DNA of 64,000 nt. Origin: CAWBXL01 sp963837365. GTDB lineage: Bacteria > Acidobacteriota > Terriglobia > Terriglobales > Acidobacteriaceae. The position numbers were made by a program, and so were the translations under genes. Within the stretch, counting starts at the first letter, position 1. Every line of letters begins with the position of its first letter. Below are positions 7,077 to 15,581 of this stretch, piece by piece. The notes beneath the pieces were generated by a model. The model made no database searches. It worked only from the letters and a program-made list of their open reading frames with translations, and was not told the DNA's origin. Location: the NCBI GenBank assembly GCA_963837365.1, contig CAWIMW010000001.1, positions 496,001 to 560,000 of the forward strand, written 5' to 3'.

Positions 7077-8483
7077 ATGAATCTGTTTCCTATCTTCGTC
7101 AAACTGGCTGGCCGGCGGTGCCTGGTCGTTGGAGCAGGCACCGTGGGCCAGGCCAAAATCCAGAGTCTGCTGGATGCGGGCGCCAAGGTCCGCGTGGTCG
7201 CGCCGCATGGGACTTCGAGGGTGGTGGAATGGGCGCAGAACGGGTTAGTGGAATGGGAAGTTCGTGAGTTCAAGCCGTCGGACCTGGAAGACGCATTCTT
7301 AGTCATCGCCGCAACAAATTCCACGCAGACAAACGCAATCATTCATAACAAGGCCTTGCAGCGAAACATTTTGTGCAACTCCGTGGATGATCCGGAGAAT
7401 TGCGATTTCTATGCGGGAGCGGTTGTGCGCCGGGGAGATTTACAGATCGCGATCTCTACCGCAGGCAAGAGCCCGGCATTAGCGCAGAGACTGCGGCAGG
7501 ACCTGGAAGCAGAAATTGGTCCTGAATACGCCGTATGGGTGGATGAGCTGGGCAAGGAACGCGAGAAACTGTTTGCCCAATCCATCCCGGCTGAAGAACG
7601 CAAGCGGTTATTGCACGAACTGGTTCGCCGCAAATTTTCCCGTAAGGATTCTTCGCAGCATATTCCGGGGTCGCGCGGCAAAGTCTTTCTGGTAGGGGCT
7701 GGGCCGGGAGATGTCGAGCTGCTCACCCTCAAGGCGTTCAAAGTCCTTCAATCTGCCGAAGTGGTCTTGCACGATGAATTGGTCGGGCGCGAAGTCCTGG
7801 CACTGATTCCGCCAACTGCGGAAGTCCACAACGTGGGCAAGCGGTGTGGGCAAAAGAGCGCGCGCCAGGAATATATCAATGCCTTACTTATCGAGTACGC
7901 CTCGCAAGGCTTGCGAGTCGCTCGCCTGAAAGGTGGCGATCCGCTGCTGTTCGGCCGCGCCGGCGAGGAAATCGAAGCCCTGCGCAAGGCGGACATTGAT
8001 TTTGAAATCGTGCCTGGTGTGACCGCCGCCTTGGCCGCATCCGCCAGCGCACAGATTCCTTTGACCCACCGCGAGGTTTCATCCGCGCTAATGGTGTTGA
8101 CCAGCCATCATTCGAAGGCGGCTGCATCCGATCCATGGCCGGAGCATATTCCCACCAACGTGACTCTGGTGATCTACATGCCGGGTTACGCCTATGAAGC
8201 CACCAAACGCAAATTACTCAAAGCGGGACTGAGCAGCAGAACTCCTTGCGCGGTGATTTCCCAGGCCACCTCCCCGCAGGAGCAGGTTTTCCGTACCACG
8301 ATATCTGAGTTGCATCGCGCCCCGACGTTGCCCGCGCCCACCTTGCTGGTGGTTGGAGATGTGGTGCGCTTCGCCGATCACGAATCGCTGCGCACCCAGT
8401 TGTCCCAGCAAGGGGAAGGATTCCAACCTCCGTTAGCGAGAGCAGCCGATTTTCTTTCTGAAGAACAGGAGCAAGCTGAGTGA
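7077..8483 (+). CDS. cysG: Siroheme synthase: precorrin-2 dehydrogenase/ferrochelatase fused to uroporphyrinogen-III methyltransferase
   Basis: About 468 residues covering siroheme synthesis from uroporphyrinogen III. Residues 1 to about 195 are the NAD-dependent dehydrogenase/chelatase half, beginning FPIFVKLAGRRCLVVGAGTV with a Gly-rich nucleotide loop and containing the NSVDDPENCDFYAGAVV segment. From about residue 200 follows the SAM-dependent methyltransferase half, with VFLVGAGPGDVELLTLKA, VARLKGGDPLLFGRAGEE and EIVPGVTAALAASA. ATG at 7077 is preferred; an in-frame GTG at 7044 abuts the terminator T-run. The stop overlaps the next start by 4 nt, showing coupling to the APS reductase that needs siroheme-dependent sulfite reductase downstream in the pathway. 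Confidence 0.93.
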   Translation: MNLFPIFVKLAGRRCLVVGAGTVGQAKIQSLLDAGAKVRVVAPHGTSRVVEWAQNGLVEWEVREFKPSDLEDAFLVIAATNSTQTNAIIHNKALQRNILCNSVDDPENCDFYAGAVVRRGDLQIAISTAGKSPALAQRLRQDLEAEIGPEYAVWVDELGKEREKLFAQSIPAEERKRLLHELVRRKFSRKDSSQHIPGSRGKVFLVGAGPGDVELLTLKAFKVLQSAEVVLHDELVGREVLALIPPTAEVHNVGKRCGQKSARQEYINALLIEYASQGLRVARLKGGDPLLFGRAGEEIEALRKADIDFEIVPGVTAALAASASAQIPLTHREVSSALMVLTSHHSKAAASDPWPEHIPTNVTLVIYMPGYAYEATKRKLLKAGLSSRTPCAVISQATSPQEQVFRTTISELHRAPTLPAPTLLVVGDVVRFADHESLRTQLSQQGEGFQPPLARAADFLSEEQEQAE

Positions 8484-9205
8484 GAGAGCATATCGAGCAA
8501 GTGAAAGCGCAGTCTGAGCAGTGGCGCCCCGAGGAGGTCCTCCGCTGGGCCTTTACCACCTTCCGCCAGGACCTGGCCATCGCCTCTGGTGGCGGGGTCG
8601 AAGGCATGGTGCTGCTCGATATCGCCACCAAAGTGAATCCCACGCCTAGGGTCTTTACTCTTGACACCGAGTTCCTGTTTCCCGAAACTTACGAGTTATT
8701 TGACCGTGTAGAAAAGCGTTACGCAATCAAAATTGAGCGAGTCTATTCAGCCCTTACCCCAGAAGAACAACAACTCGCTCACGGCCCGGAGCTCTGGGCC
8801 CGCAATCCTGATCTATGCTGCAATTTGCGAAAAGTTGAACCGCTGCGCCGCAAGCTGTCAGAGCTGAAAGGATGGGCAACCGCCGTCCGCCGCGACCAGA
8901 CAAAATCCCGTGCGCACGCTGGAAAAGTCGAGTGGGATGACAAATTCCAGCTGGTAAAGGTCAATCCTCTTGCCGACTGGACGATGCGTATGGTGTGGGA
9001 CTATGTTCACAAACATAACGTCCTATACAATCCGCTCCACGACCGCAATTTCCCGAGCATCGGATGCACGCATTGCACTCGCGCCGTCCAGCCAGGAGAA
9101 GATGCTCGCGCCGGACGCTGGGCGGGATTCCAAAAAACAGAGTGCGGATTGCACGTAGGACCACAACCCGCATCAGCCCAGCTAGTCAGGATAGGAGCCG
9201 ACTGA
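8480..9205 (+). CDS. cysH: APS reductase ([4Fe-4S], thioredoxin-dependent)
   Basis: Assimilatory reductase making sulfite from adenylyl sulfate. The fold is the PAPS-reductase/ATP-pyrophosphatase type with the P-loop-like ASGGGVEGMVLLD near residue 36 and TLDTEFLFPETY. Two cysteine pairs, Cys113-Cys114 in DLCCNLRKVEP and Cys196/Cys199 in GCTHCTR, are the [4Fe-4S] ligands that mark APS reductases and are absent from classical PAPS reductases. The catalytic cysteine is Cys222 in KTECGLH. The start is GTG 8480, overlapping the cysG stop. The gene symbol follows common practice for both enzyme types; APS is the more likely substrate. Confidence 0.92.
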   Translation: MREHIEQVKAQSEQWRPEEVLRWAFTTFRQDLAIASGGGVEGMVLLDIATKVNPTPRVFTLDTEFLFPETYELFDRVEKRYAIKIERVYSALTPEEQQLAHGPELWARNPDLCCNLRKVEPLRRKLSELKGWATAVRRDQTKSRAHAGKVEWDDKFQLVKVNPLADWTMRMVWDYVHKHNVLYNPLHDRNFPSIGCTHCTRAVQPGEDARAGRWAGFQKTECGLHVGPQPASAQLVRIGAD

Positions 9206-9211
9206 AAGTAG

Positions 9212-9230
9212 AGCCGGCGTCCCGCCGGCT
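9212..9230. repeat. Short GC palindrome, family B, copy 2
   Basis: AGCCGGCG-TCC-CGCCGGCT, perfect 8-bp arms with a TCC loop, 6 nt after the cysH stop. It may stabilise or end the transcript, but no T-run follows. Confidence 0.6.
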
Positions 9231-9307
9231 GCCGCGTAGGCATCCCGCCCGCGCGGATTGGTGAGGCGCCGCCGAGATCCTTCGGCTTCGCTCAGGAGAA
9301 GCTACGT

Positions 9308-9313
9308 TATAAT
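9308..9313 (+). promoter_or_regulatory. -10 element of the LysR gene
   Basis: Perfect TATAAT ending 9 nt before the ATG at 9323. A start point about 7 nt downstream would leave almost no 5' untranslated RNA. The -35 region is not convincing. Confidence 0.4.
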
Positions 9314-9322
9314 TCCGCACTC

Positions 9323-10214
9323 ATGGACTTTGATCAGCTAGTCACTTTTCTGGAAGTGGCCAAACTTGGCAGCTTCTCGCGCGCCGGGCAAAAGGTCTTT
9401 CGCTCGCAGTCCGCAGTGAGCGCGCAAATCCGCCAACTCGAACAGGAATACGGAGACCGCCTGCTTGACCGCTCGGGCAAAGACGTCACCCTGACGCCGG
9501 CTGGCCGTGTGCTGTTCGCCTACGCCGAGCGGTTGCTGCAAATGAAAGACGAGTCCATGCTTGCGGTCGCCGACCAGGGCAACGTGCCGCGCGGGACGAT
9601 TTCCGTGGGCGCGAATGAAGCGACATGTCTGTACGTGCTTCCCGAGGTCTTCGCCAAATTCACCAGCCTCTATCCGGGAGTGCAAATCAGCATCTACCGT
9701 AACTTCAGCTACAAAATCGTCGAAAAGTTAGAAATGGGGGCCATCGACGTTGGCATCGTAACTCTCCCGGTAAAATCCAGCAGCCTGAAAACCCACGCCA
9801 TCTTTCGCGACCAGCTCATGCTGATGGTGAACCCGCAAAGCCCGCTGGCCAAGCTGGACGTGGTGCCGGTAAGCGAAATCGCCAAACAGCCGTTGTTACT
9901 CCCGAAGACCGGATTCAGCCGCCGCATCATGGACAAGCTGTTTCGGCCCTATGCAGCTCATTTACAGGTGCGCATGGAATTGCCCAGCGTGGGGATGATC
10001 AAGAGCTTCGTCGCGGCAGGGTATGGGTGTATCGCTGATCAGCGCCAGCTTCGCGCGCGATCAAGTGCTGGCGGGACGCGTGAAATTAATTCCCATTCAA
10101 GATAAAGAATTGTGGCGGGAATTGGGAGTTGCCTATCGCAGAGACCGGACCATGACTCGCGCGACCAGTACGTTCATCAGCACAGTGCGGCAGCTAGGCT
10201 CAGCCTCCAAGTAA
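9323..10214 (+). pseudogene. LysR-family regulator, frameshifted by one base
   Basis: The N-terminal winged helix is typical (MDFDQLVTFLEVAKLGSFSR, then SQSAVSAQIRQLEQEYGDRL), followed by the periplasmic-binding-like effector domain (GTISVGANEATCLYVLPEVF). At the GGG run 10019-10021 one extra G shifts the frame, so the first frame ends at 10105 with unrelated residues. Deleting one G restores GMGVSLISASFARDQVLAG and the normal C-terminus to 10214, a product of about 296 residues. Everything else is conserved, so this is either a very recent lesion or a sequencing error. Its place right after cysH suggests a CysB/Cbl-like role in sulfur control; that is inference. Confidence 0.85.
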
Positions 10215-10252
10215 TAGGTCCGCAACCCAACAAAATGAGGTTATGGGAAAGG

Positions 10253-10269
10253 CACGGCTTAATGCCGTG
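10253..10269. repeat. Small hairpin downstream of the LysR gene
   Basis: CACGGC-TTAAT-GCCGTG, 6-bp arms with a 5-nt loop, 38 nt after the LysR stop. No T-run follows. Role unknown. Confidence 0.35.
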
Positions 10270-10404
10270 GCGATAAGGTGAAGGCAGTCCCCTTCCCGTG
10301 TCTTCAATCGCAAACCCGAATCTCGCTGATTCAATTTTCCGATAAGCATCGCGCTCCATCATTGCTAATCTACTAGCGAACAGGAATCTGTAGGAGGTGT
10401 AGCA

Positions 10405-10569
10405 ATGAGCGATCTAGAACGTGGTCTAAACAAGATTCTCCAGGAACACCAGCAAGAGAGCGGTCTGCACATGATCGGCGGCAGACAGCGCCTGGTGGAT
10501 CGCCTGCTCGAATTCTTCGAAGAAGAGCAGCGCCAGGCGGAAACTCAAAAGATCCAGCAGGAACACTAG
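10405..10569 (+). CDS. Small acidic/amphipathic protein of 54 residues
   Basis: ATG at 10405 is preceded by a strong Shine-Dalgarno site (GGAGG at 10393-10397). The product starts MSDLERGLNKILQEHQQESG, then has MIGGRQRLVDRLLEFFEEEQ and ends in a Gln/Glu-rich helix. It is almost entirely charged and helical, with no signal peptide or membrane segment. I do not recognise the family. The ribosome binding site and clean frame make it a credible gene. It lies between the broken LysR gene and a membrane-anchored protein, with no evident functional partner. Confidence 0.6.
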   Translation: MSDLERGLNKILQEHQQESGLHMIGGRQRLVDRLLEFFEEEQRQAETQKIQQEH

Positions 10570-10741
10570 AGCACAGTTTTTCGCCCACTTGACCACTAAG
10601 ATTTTGGGCGCTTCTTAAGCAGCCGGCTCAAGTCTCCGCACACGCCAAAAGGTTTGTGTGCTCTATTTCCTGAACATACGGTGACCTTTGTACCTTGCGT
10701 ATGATCCTACTCGTCAACTCTAATGCGCGAGAGGGCGCCGT

Positions 10742-11986
10742 ATGGGACGAAGGCTGACATTCACCATTGGACTAATCCTGCTGGCGGGGATGGGCCTTTT
10801 TTTAGCGAATCGTGCAGGGTTTTTTCATCGGCGCGCGATTCCGTCTCCGCCCCCTGCTCAAGCGACTGCACCAGCCCCTCAAGCCGCACCGACTCCTGCT
10901 GCCGCAACTTCCCCGGTCAATGAAGCCAAGGTGGGTAACGGTGATCCAGCAGTGTCCTCAATCGTGGCCGAGACCGACGACAACACTACCGATGAGGGCA
11001 CTTTTGTGGCGATTCGCTACGACAAAACCCACGTTCTTTTTCGCGTGGCAGACCCACGATCAGATTTCGATTTCGGTGAAGACCGTGCCAAAGACCTCCA
11101 CACTCTACCCGAGCCAATTGCCGAGTTCGGTGGAGGCTCACTGTGGGAACCCGACGCCAAGCTTCTGACCGACTATAAGGCGTTGTATGATCGCGCCCCG
11201 GTCGGTGAGACTTGGCAATTGGAGATCACTGCAGGTTTGAGCGTGCCGGTCATCGTGCGAAAGCCCGTGCTCGCCTCGGCTGGCTGTTTTTCTTATGCTG
11301 GAGTCATAGCCGAAGCATCCGACCCGGCTTTCGCAGTTTCCGGGAGACGGTATTTCCTGGTGCACAAACCCCCAGCCGCTTCTGTTTCGGTGCGAAAGAG
11401 CACTTCCGTTAGCGAGCTTGTGGACTGGAAACTTACTCCTGAACTCCGTGGCCAAATTGAAAAGTTGCTGCAGCCGAGGATCAAAGACGAAGCCGTGAAA
11501 ATGCATGAGTCATACTTAGACGAATACGAGCGCTTCGCAAAGATTGACAAGGCTCAATTCGACTGGGCTCAACACTGGAAACAGGCCGATGAGCGGTTGA
11601 TGCGCGGGGAAGGCAGGCTCGATCTTGAAGTGCGGGCGTTCCAGGTTACCCCGGACGGTGCTCCCCGGCTGCTGGTTCGAGCCAAGTCATCCCTTGACGG
11701 AAAAGCTGCGTTCCTGATGATCGCATGGCTCAGCCTGCAACCGGAACTCGCAGTTGATTCGATCGATGTAGGCGCAGCGGGACAGATGCGTATGGCCGAG
11801 TTCCAGGGCAATTCCTTGGACTATCCGGCCTTGGGGACGGTCTTGAATATTTTCGACCTCCACAACGATGGCCGGGGAGAGTTGTTGATCTACAGCCCCG
11901 GATATGAAGGCTACGATATCCATCTCTTTCGCTACACGGCAAACGGCCCGGTCGCCACCAGCATCTCCCACGGCGGCGGCTGCTAG
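10742..11986 (+). CDS. Membrane-anchored periplasmic protein of unknown function
   Basis: A 414-residue product with one N-terminal membrane segment (LTFTIGLILLAGMGLFLA, about residues 5-22). A Pro/Ala-rich linker to about residue 60 follows, then a soluble domain that should lie in the periplasm. The soluble part has no motif I recognise. Its end, NIFDLHNDGRGELLIYSPGY, looks like an Asp/Gly loop of a beta-propeller or FG-GAP-type repeat. The GAGAGGG tract just before ATG 10742 could serve as a ribosome site. The gene ends 82 nt before argR and is probably not part of the arginine operon, which has its own promoter. Confidence 0.65.
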   Translation: MGRRLTFTIGLILLAGMGLFLANRAGFFHRRAIPSPPPAQATAPAPQAAPTPAAATSPVNEAKVGNGDPAVSSIVAETDDNTTDEGTFVAIRYDKTHVLFRVADPRSDFDFGEDRAKDLHTLPEPIAEFGGGSLWEPDAKLLTDYKALYDRAPVGETWQLEITAGLSVPVIVRKPVLASAGCFSYAGVIAEASDPAFAVSGRRYFLVHKPPAASVSVRKSTSVSELVDWKLTPELRGQIEKLLQPRIKDEAVKMHESYLDEYERFAKIDKAQFDWAQHWKQADERLMRGEGRLDLEVRAFQVTPDGAPRLLVRAKSSLDGKAAFLMIAWLSLQPELAVDSIDVGAAGQMRMAEFQGNSLDYPALGTVLNIFDLHNDGRGELLIYSPGYEGYDIHLFRYTANGPVATSISHGGGC

Positions 11987-12003
11987 TTCACCCAACTTTT
12001 TTC

Positions 12004-12032
12004 TTGACGAGGGCGGCATAAGCCCCGATAAT
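12004..12032 (+). promoter_or_regulatory. Promoter of the arginine operon
   Basis: TTGACG (12004-12009) and GATAAT (12027-12032) with exactly 17 bp between, each matching the vegetative consensus at five of six positions. Transcription should start near 12039, inside the first ARG box. Confidence 0.7.
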
Positions 12033-12033
12033 A

Positions 12034-12071
12034 AATGAATAATTATTCACTCGACTGAATAGCTATTCATG
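12034..12071 (+). promoter_or_regulatory. Tandem ARG boxes (ArgR operator)
   Basis: Two perfect palindromes, TGAATAATTATTCA (12036-12049) and TGAATAGCTATTCA (12056-12069), match the ArgR consensus core. Their centres are 20 bp apart, so the 18-bp boxes are 2 bp apart. In E. coli most ARG box pairs are 3 bp apart and the argR pair is 2 bp apart. The first box covers the expected start point; the second runs into the argR ATG (12069). Autorepression of the whole operon is expected. Confidence 0.88.
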
Positions 12072-12512
12072 AGTAAAACCCTGCGGCAAAAGACGATTTT
12101 AGCCATCCTCGACCAGGGCCCAGTGGCCAGTCAGGAGGAGCTTCAGCGCGCCCTCCACAAGCGGGGCTGCGATGTGGGGCAGGCGACGCTCTCCCGCGAC
12201 ATTCATGAGCTAGGCTTGATAAAGTCGGGCAGCGGCTATGCTCAACCCGGCGGTGAATTGGTTGTCGAATCGCCTCTGCCTCCCGTGTCGCGTCTGGTGC
12301 GCGAGTTTGTCCTTGATGTGCGTCCCGCTCAAAATCTCCTCGTAATTAAGACCACCGTGGGTAGCGCCCAGCCTGTTTGCGCGGCGCTCGATAGCGAAGA
12401 ATGGCCGGAAGCCGTTGGCAGCGTTGCCGGGGATGACACAATCCTGATTGTCTGTACCAATAACAAAGCCGCATCCCGCCTGGCGGCCCGAACCCAGGAG
12501 ATGCTTGCCTGA
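12069..12512 (+). CDS. argR: Arginine repressor
   Basis: Transcription factor that binds ARG boxes when arginine is present. The 147-residue length is normal. The N-terminal winged helix carries QEELQRALHKRGCDVGQATLSRDIHELGL. The C-terminal hexamerisation and arginine-binding domain has NLLVIKTTVGSAQPVCAALD and GSVAGDDTILIVC, including the Gly-x-x-Ala-Gly-Asp-Asp-Thr element. The start ATG is inside the second ARG box, and no Shine-Dalgarno site is visible. It heads a nine-gene operon and shares one base with the argC start. Confidence 0.93.
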   Translation: MSKTLRQKTILAILDQGPVASQEELQRALHKRGCDVGQATLSRDIHELGLIKSGSGYAQPGGELVVESPLPPVSRLVREFVLDVRPAQNLLVIKTTVGSAQPVCAALDSEEWPEAVGSVAGDDTILIVCTNNKAASRLAARTQEMLA

Positions 12513-13558
12513 TGGCCGCCAAATTAAAGACAGCGGTCGTGGGAGCGACCGGATATTCGGGCTTTGAGTTGACGCGCATTCTGCTGCGTCATCCCCAGGT
12601 GGATACGCCTGTCCTGCTGAGCCGCAATCCCGAAAATGACGGCACTCGCAATCTGGCCGACTTGTTTCCTGCAATCTCGGGCAATGGGAGCTATCCGCTG
12701 AAGCCTTTGTCCTGGCCTGCCGTGAAAGAGCAGGGAGTCGAGTTGCTGTTCCTGTGTACACCGCACGAAGCGTCGCGCTCGCTGGTGCCTGAAGCTGTCG
12801 CGAACGGCCTGCGGGTGATCGATCTGAGCGGCGCCTGGCGGATCAAGAACGCCCAGAACCGCGCCGTCTATGGATTCAAAGATGAAGGCACGCCGGCGGC
12901 CGTCGAGTTCACCGAAAAAGCGGTGTACGGTTTGCCCGAGTTGCATGCAGATGAGATCCGCAAAGCTACCGTGGTCGCCAACCCGGGCTGCTACGCGACC
13001 TCGGTGATTCTCGCGGTTGCTCCGCTGCTAAAGACTGGAGTTGTGGACCGTGAGCGCGGAATCATTTCCGACTCCAAGTCGGGCGTCTCCGGTGCAGGCA
13101 AAGAGCCGACCGCGAAAACACACTTTGTCTCCGTCGCGGACAATCTGTCGGCGTATGGCGTCTTCGGTCATCGCCATCTCGGTGAAATCGTCGAGCAATT
13201 GGATCTAAGGGTGGAAGATCTTACTTTCACCCCGCACCTCCTGCCGATTCCACGGGGAATTCTTTCCACCGTGTACCTGTACTTGAGCGAGCCGATGCAG
13301 CCGGCGGGAATTGAAACTATCTTCCGCGATTTCTATAAAGGCAAGCGCTGGGTGCGGGTATTCGCCACTCCAAAATTGCCCGAGATTCAATTCTCGGTGA
13401 ACACCAATTACTGCGACATCGGTTTCAACCTGGCAAAAGACGGACGCCGCCTGATCGTGGTTTCCTGCGAAGACAACCTGCTGAAAGGCGCGGCAGGGCA
13501 GGCGGTGCAGAACATGAATCTGATGTACGGATGGGACGAAGCGGAGGGCCTGCAATGA
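12512..13558 (+). CDS. argC: N-acetyl-gamma-glutamyl-phosphate reductase
   Basis: Third step of arginine synthesis, NADPH-dependent reduction of N-acetylglutamyl phosphate to the semialdehyde. The N-terminal nucleotide fold begins KTAVVGATGYSGFELTRILL. The catalytic Cys160 lies in VANPGCYATSVILA, followed by SKSGVSGAGKEP and a C-terminal histidine-containing HLLPIPRGILSTVY. At 348 residues it is full length. ATG overlaps the argR stop by one base and its own stop overlaps the argB start. Confidence 0.95.
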   Translation: MAAKLKTAVVGATGYSGFELTRILLRHPQVDTPVLLSRNPENDGTRNLADLFPAISGNGSYPLKPLSWPAVKEQGVELLFLCTPHEASRSLVPEAVANGLRVIDLSGAWRIKNAQNRAVYGFKDEGTPAAVEFTEKAVYGLPELHADEIRKATVVANPGCYATSVILAVAPLLKTGVVDRERGIISDSKSGVSGAGKEPTAKTHFVSVADNLSAYGVFGHRHLGEIVEQLDLRVEDLTFTPHLLPIPRGILSTVYLYLSEPMQPAGIETIFRDFYKGKRWVRVFATPKLPEIQFSVNTNYCDIGFNLAKDGRRLIVVSCEDNLLKGAAGQAVQNMNLMYGWDEAEGLQ

Positions 13559-14340
13559 AGATCATCGTAAAAATCGGCGGGGTGGCGCTGGAAGACAAAG
13601 CCACCCTGCACAAATGCGCTCATGCCGTGGTGGATTTGGCGCGCGACGGACACAAAGTCGCAGTGGTTCACGGTGGAGGCAGCACGCTCACGCGCACGTT
13701 GGCGCTCCTCGGCAAAAAAAGTGACTTCGTAAACGGCCTGCGCATCACCGACGCGGAAACCCGCGATGTGGCCCTTATGGTTTTGGCAGGCATGGTGAAC
13801 AAAGGCGTCGTGGCAGCCATTGTCGCCGCGGGAAATCCGGCTATCGGACTGTGTGGCGGGGATGGCATGTCATTCCGCGCCCGTAAAAAGCAGACCGTAG
13901 GTTATGACCTGGGATTTGTCGGCGAAATCTGCTCGGTCGAGCCGCGCTGGATGGAAGCTATCTGGAACGAAGGCGGAATCCCCGTGTTGTCTTCTTTAGC
14001 TCTCGGTTCCGATGGCGAGTACTACAACGTCAACGCCGATCAAATGGCCTCAGCATGCGCGGTGGCCTGCCACGCCGACACTTTAATTTTTCTCACTGAT
14101 GTTCCCGGAGTGAAAGACGCCGACGGCTTAGTCATGCCCTGGCTGAAGATCAAAGACGTGGCCAGCATGATCAAAGAATCGGTGATCGGAGGCGGGATGC
14201 TGCCCAAGCTTGAAGCCTGCGGCAACGCGCTGAAAAGAGGCGTCGCGCGCGTGCGTATTCTTCCCGCGTCCCAGGCGGAAATCCTGCCGCAGTTTTACTT
14301 CACCAAACTGGAATGTGGTACGGAGGTGCTGAGCGCATGA
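13555..14340 (+). CDS. argB: Acetylglutamate kinase
   Basis: Second step of arginine synthesis: phosphorylates N-acetylglutamate. Amino-acid-kinase fold with MKIIVKIGGVALEDK, the substrate loop VVHGGGSTLTRTLALLG, RITDAETRDVALMVLAG and the NVNADQMASACAVACHAD region. The 261-residue length from ATG 13555 fits; the longer frame to 13531 lies inside argC. The N-terminal Lys (KIGG) and the later Lys in GGGMLPKLEAC are as expected. It lacks the extra N-terminal helix seen in many arginine-inhibited hexameric kinases, so feedback may act elsewhere; that is inference. Confidence 0.94.
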   Translation: MKIIVKIGGVALEDKATLHKCAHAVVDLARDGHKVAVVHGGGSTLTRTLALLGKKSDFVNGLRITDAETRDVALMVLAGMVNKGVVAAIVAAGNPAIGLCGGDGMSFRARKKQTVGYDLGFVGEICSVEPRWMEAIWNEGGIPVLSSLALGSDGEYYNVNADQMASACAVACHADTLIFLTDVPGVKDADGLVMPWLKIKDVASMIKESVIGGGMLPKLEACGNALKRGVARVRILPASQAEILPQFYFTKLECGTEVLSA

Positions 14341-15581
14341 ATTTGGCTTCTGTCATAAAGTCTGAATCCGAAGTATTGCTGCCCACCTATGACCGCCAGA
14401 AGGTGCTGTTCACCCGCGGTAAGGATGTCTACCTGTGGGATTCGAAGGGAAAGAAGTACCTCGATTTCCTCAGCGGTCTGGGCGTGAACGCGCTGGGTCA
14501 CGGGCACCCCGCGATCCAGGCGGTCTTGAAGAAGCAGGCGGGAAAGCTGATTCACATTTCCAATTTGTTTTTCCATGAATATCAGTCCGAGTTGGCCAGG
14601 AAGCTGATCAAAGTTTCCAGGCTCGATAAAGCTTTCTTCTGTAATAGCGGTACAGAAGCCTGGGAAGGCGCATTGAAACTGGCACGTGCTTTCGCTCGCG
14701 TCAACAATTCCAACGGTCACAAAGCCAAGTGGAGAATTCTTGCGCTGGAAAATTCGTTCCATGGCCGGACATTTGGATCACTAGCAACCACAGGCCAGGC
14801 AAAGTATCGTCACCCGTTTGCGCCATTGCTTCCCGGAGTCAGCTTTGTCGGATTTAACGATGTCGAAGATCTCAAACGGCAATTCGACGGCAGCGTTTGC
14901 GCGGTTTGCATGGAGACGATCCAGGGCGAAGGCGGAATCAATCCTGTCTCGCCGGAGTTTCTCCAGACTGCGCGCCAGCTTACAGAAAAAACCGGAGCGC
15001 TGCTGATCCTCGACGAAATTCAATGCGGCCTCGGACGGACCGGGCGTTGGTTTGCCTACGAGCACTACGGCGTGAAGCCGGATATCGTGACCGTCGCCAA
15101 GCCGCTGGCAGCAGGCCTACCGTTGGGAGCGATCCTCACCACCAACCGAGTAGCCAGCGGTATGCACCCCGGCTTGCACGGAACCACCTTCGGTGGAGGG
15201 CCACTGGCTTCTGCGGTCGCGATTGAGTTCCTGAATCAGGTCAGCGGTCTGCTGAAGCACGTCAACGAAACCGGCAGCTACTTCCGTGGACAGCTCGAAA
15301 GCCTCGCCGCCAAGCACAGTTCGATCCGCGAAATCCGCGGCCTGGGTTTGATGTTGGGAGTAGATATCGACTCTCCTGACACTGCCAAAGCGGCAGTCCA
15401 ATCTCTGTTTGACCGCGGAATTCTGATCAACCGCACGCACGACACCGTACTGCGCTTTCTACCGCCGTACATCATCAAGAAAAAACACGTCGATCAAGTG
15501 GTACGCGCGCTCGATGCCGCGCTGTCGGCTAATCCGCCAGTTGCCGGGAAAAGCGCCACCAGAAAGAGGAAAAGCAATTGA
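14337..15581 (+). CDS. argD: Acetylornithine aminotransferase
   Basis: PLP-dependent class-III aminotransferase making N-acetylornithine from the semialdehyde; family members may also serve lysine synthesis. The 414 residues show YLDFLSGLGVNALGHGHP, the pyridoxal-contact FFCNSGTEAWEGALKLARAF, FHGRTFGSLATTGQ, LILDEIQCGLGRTG and the Schiff-base Lys255 in TVAKPLAAGLPLGA. ATG 14337 overlaps the argB stop by 4 nt. The C-terminus carries a short basic extension (KSATRKRKSN). Confidence 0.95.
   Translation: MNLASVIKSESEVLLPTYDRQKVLFTRGKDVYLWDSKGKKYLDFLSGLGVNALGHGHPAIQAVLKKQAGKLIHISNLFFHEYQSELARKLIKVSRLDKAFFCNSGTEAWEGALKLARAFARVNNSNGHKAKWRILALENSFHGRTFGSLATTGQAKYRHPFAPLLPGVSFVGFNDVEDLKRQFDGSVCAVCMETIQGEGGINPVSPEFLQTARQLTEKTGALLILDEIQCGLGRTGRWFAYEHYGVKPDIVTVAKPLAAGLPLGAILTTNRVASGMHPGLHGTTFGGGPLASAVAIEFLNQVSGLLKHVNETGSYFRGQLESLAAKHSSIREIRGLGLMLGVDIDSPDTAKAAVQSLFDRGILINRTHDTVLRFLPPYIIKKKHVDQVVRALDAALSANPPVAGKSATRKRKSN

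Noticed and set aside
10023..10214. A separate 63-residue gene downstream of LysR
   Set aside because: Its sequence is the natural C-terminus of the LysR protein after a one-base frameshift.
13531..13554. An earlier argB start
   Set aside because: It lies inside argC and the extra residues do not belong to the family; ATG 13555 overlaps the argC stop in the usual way.
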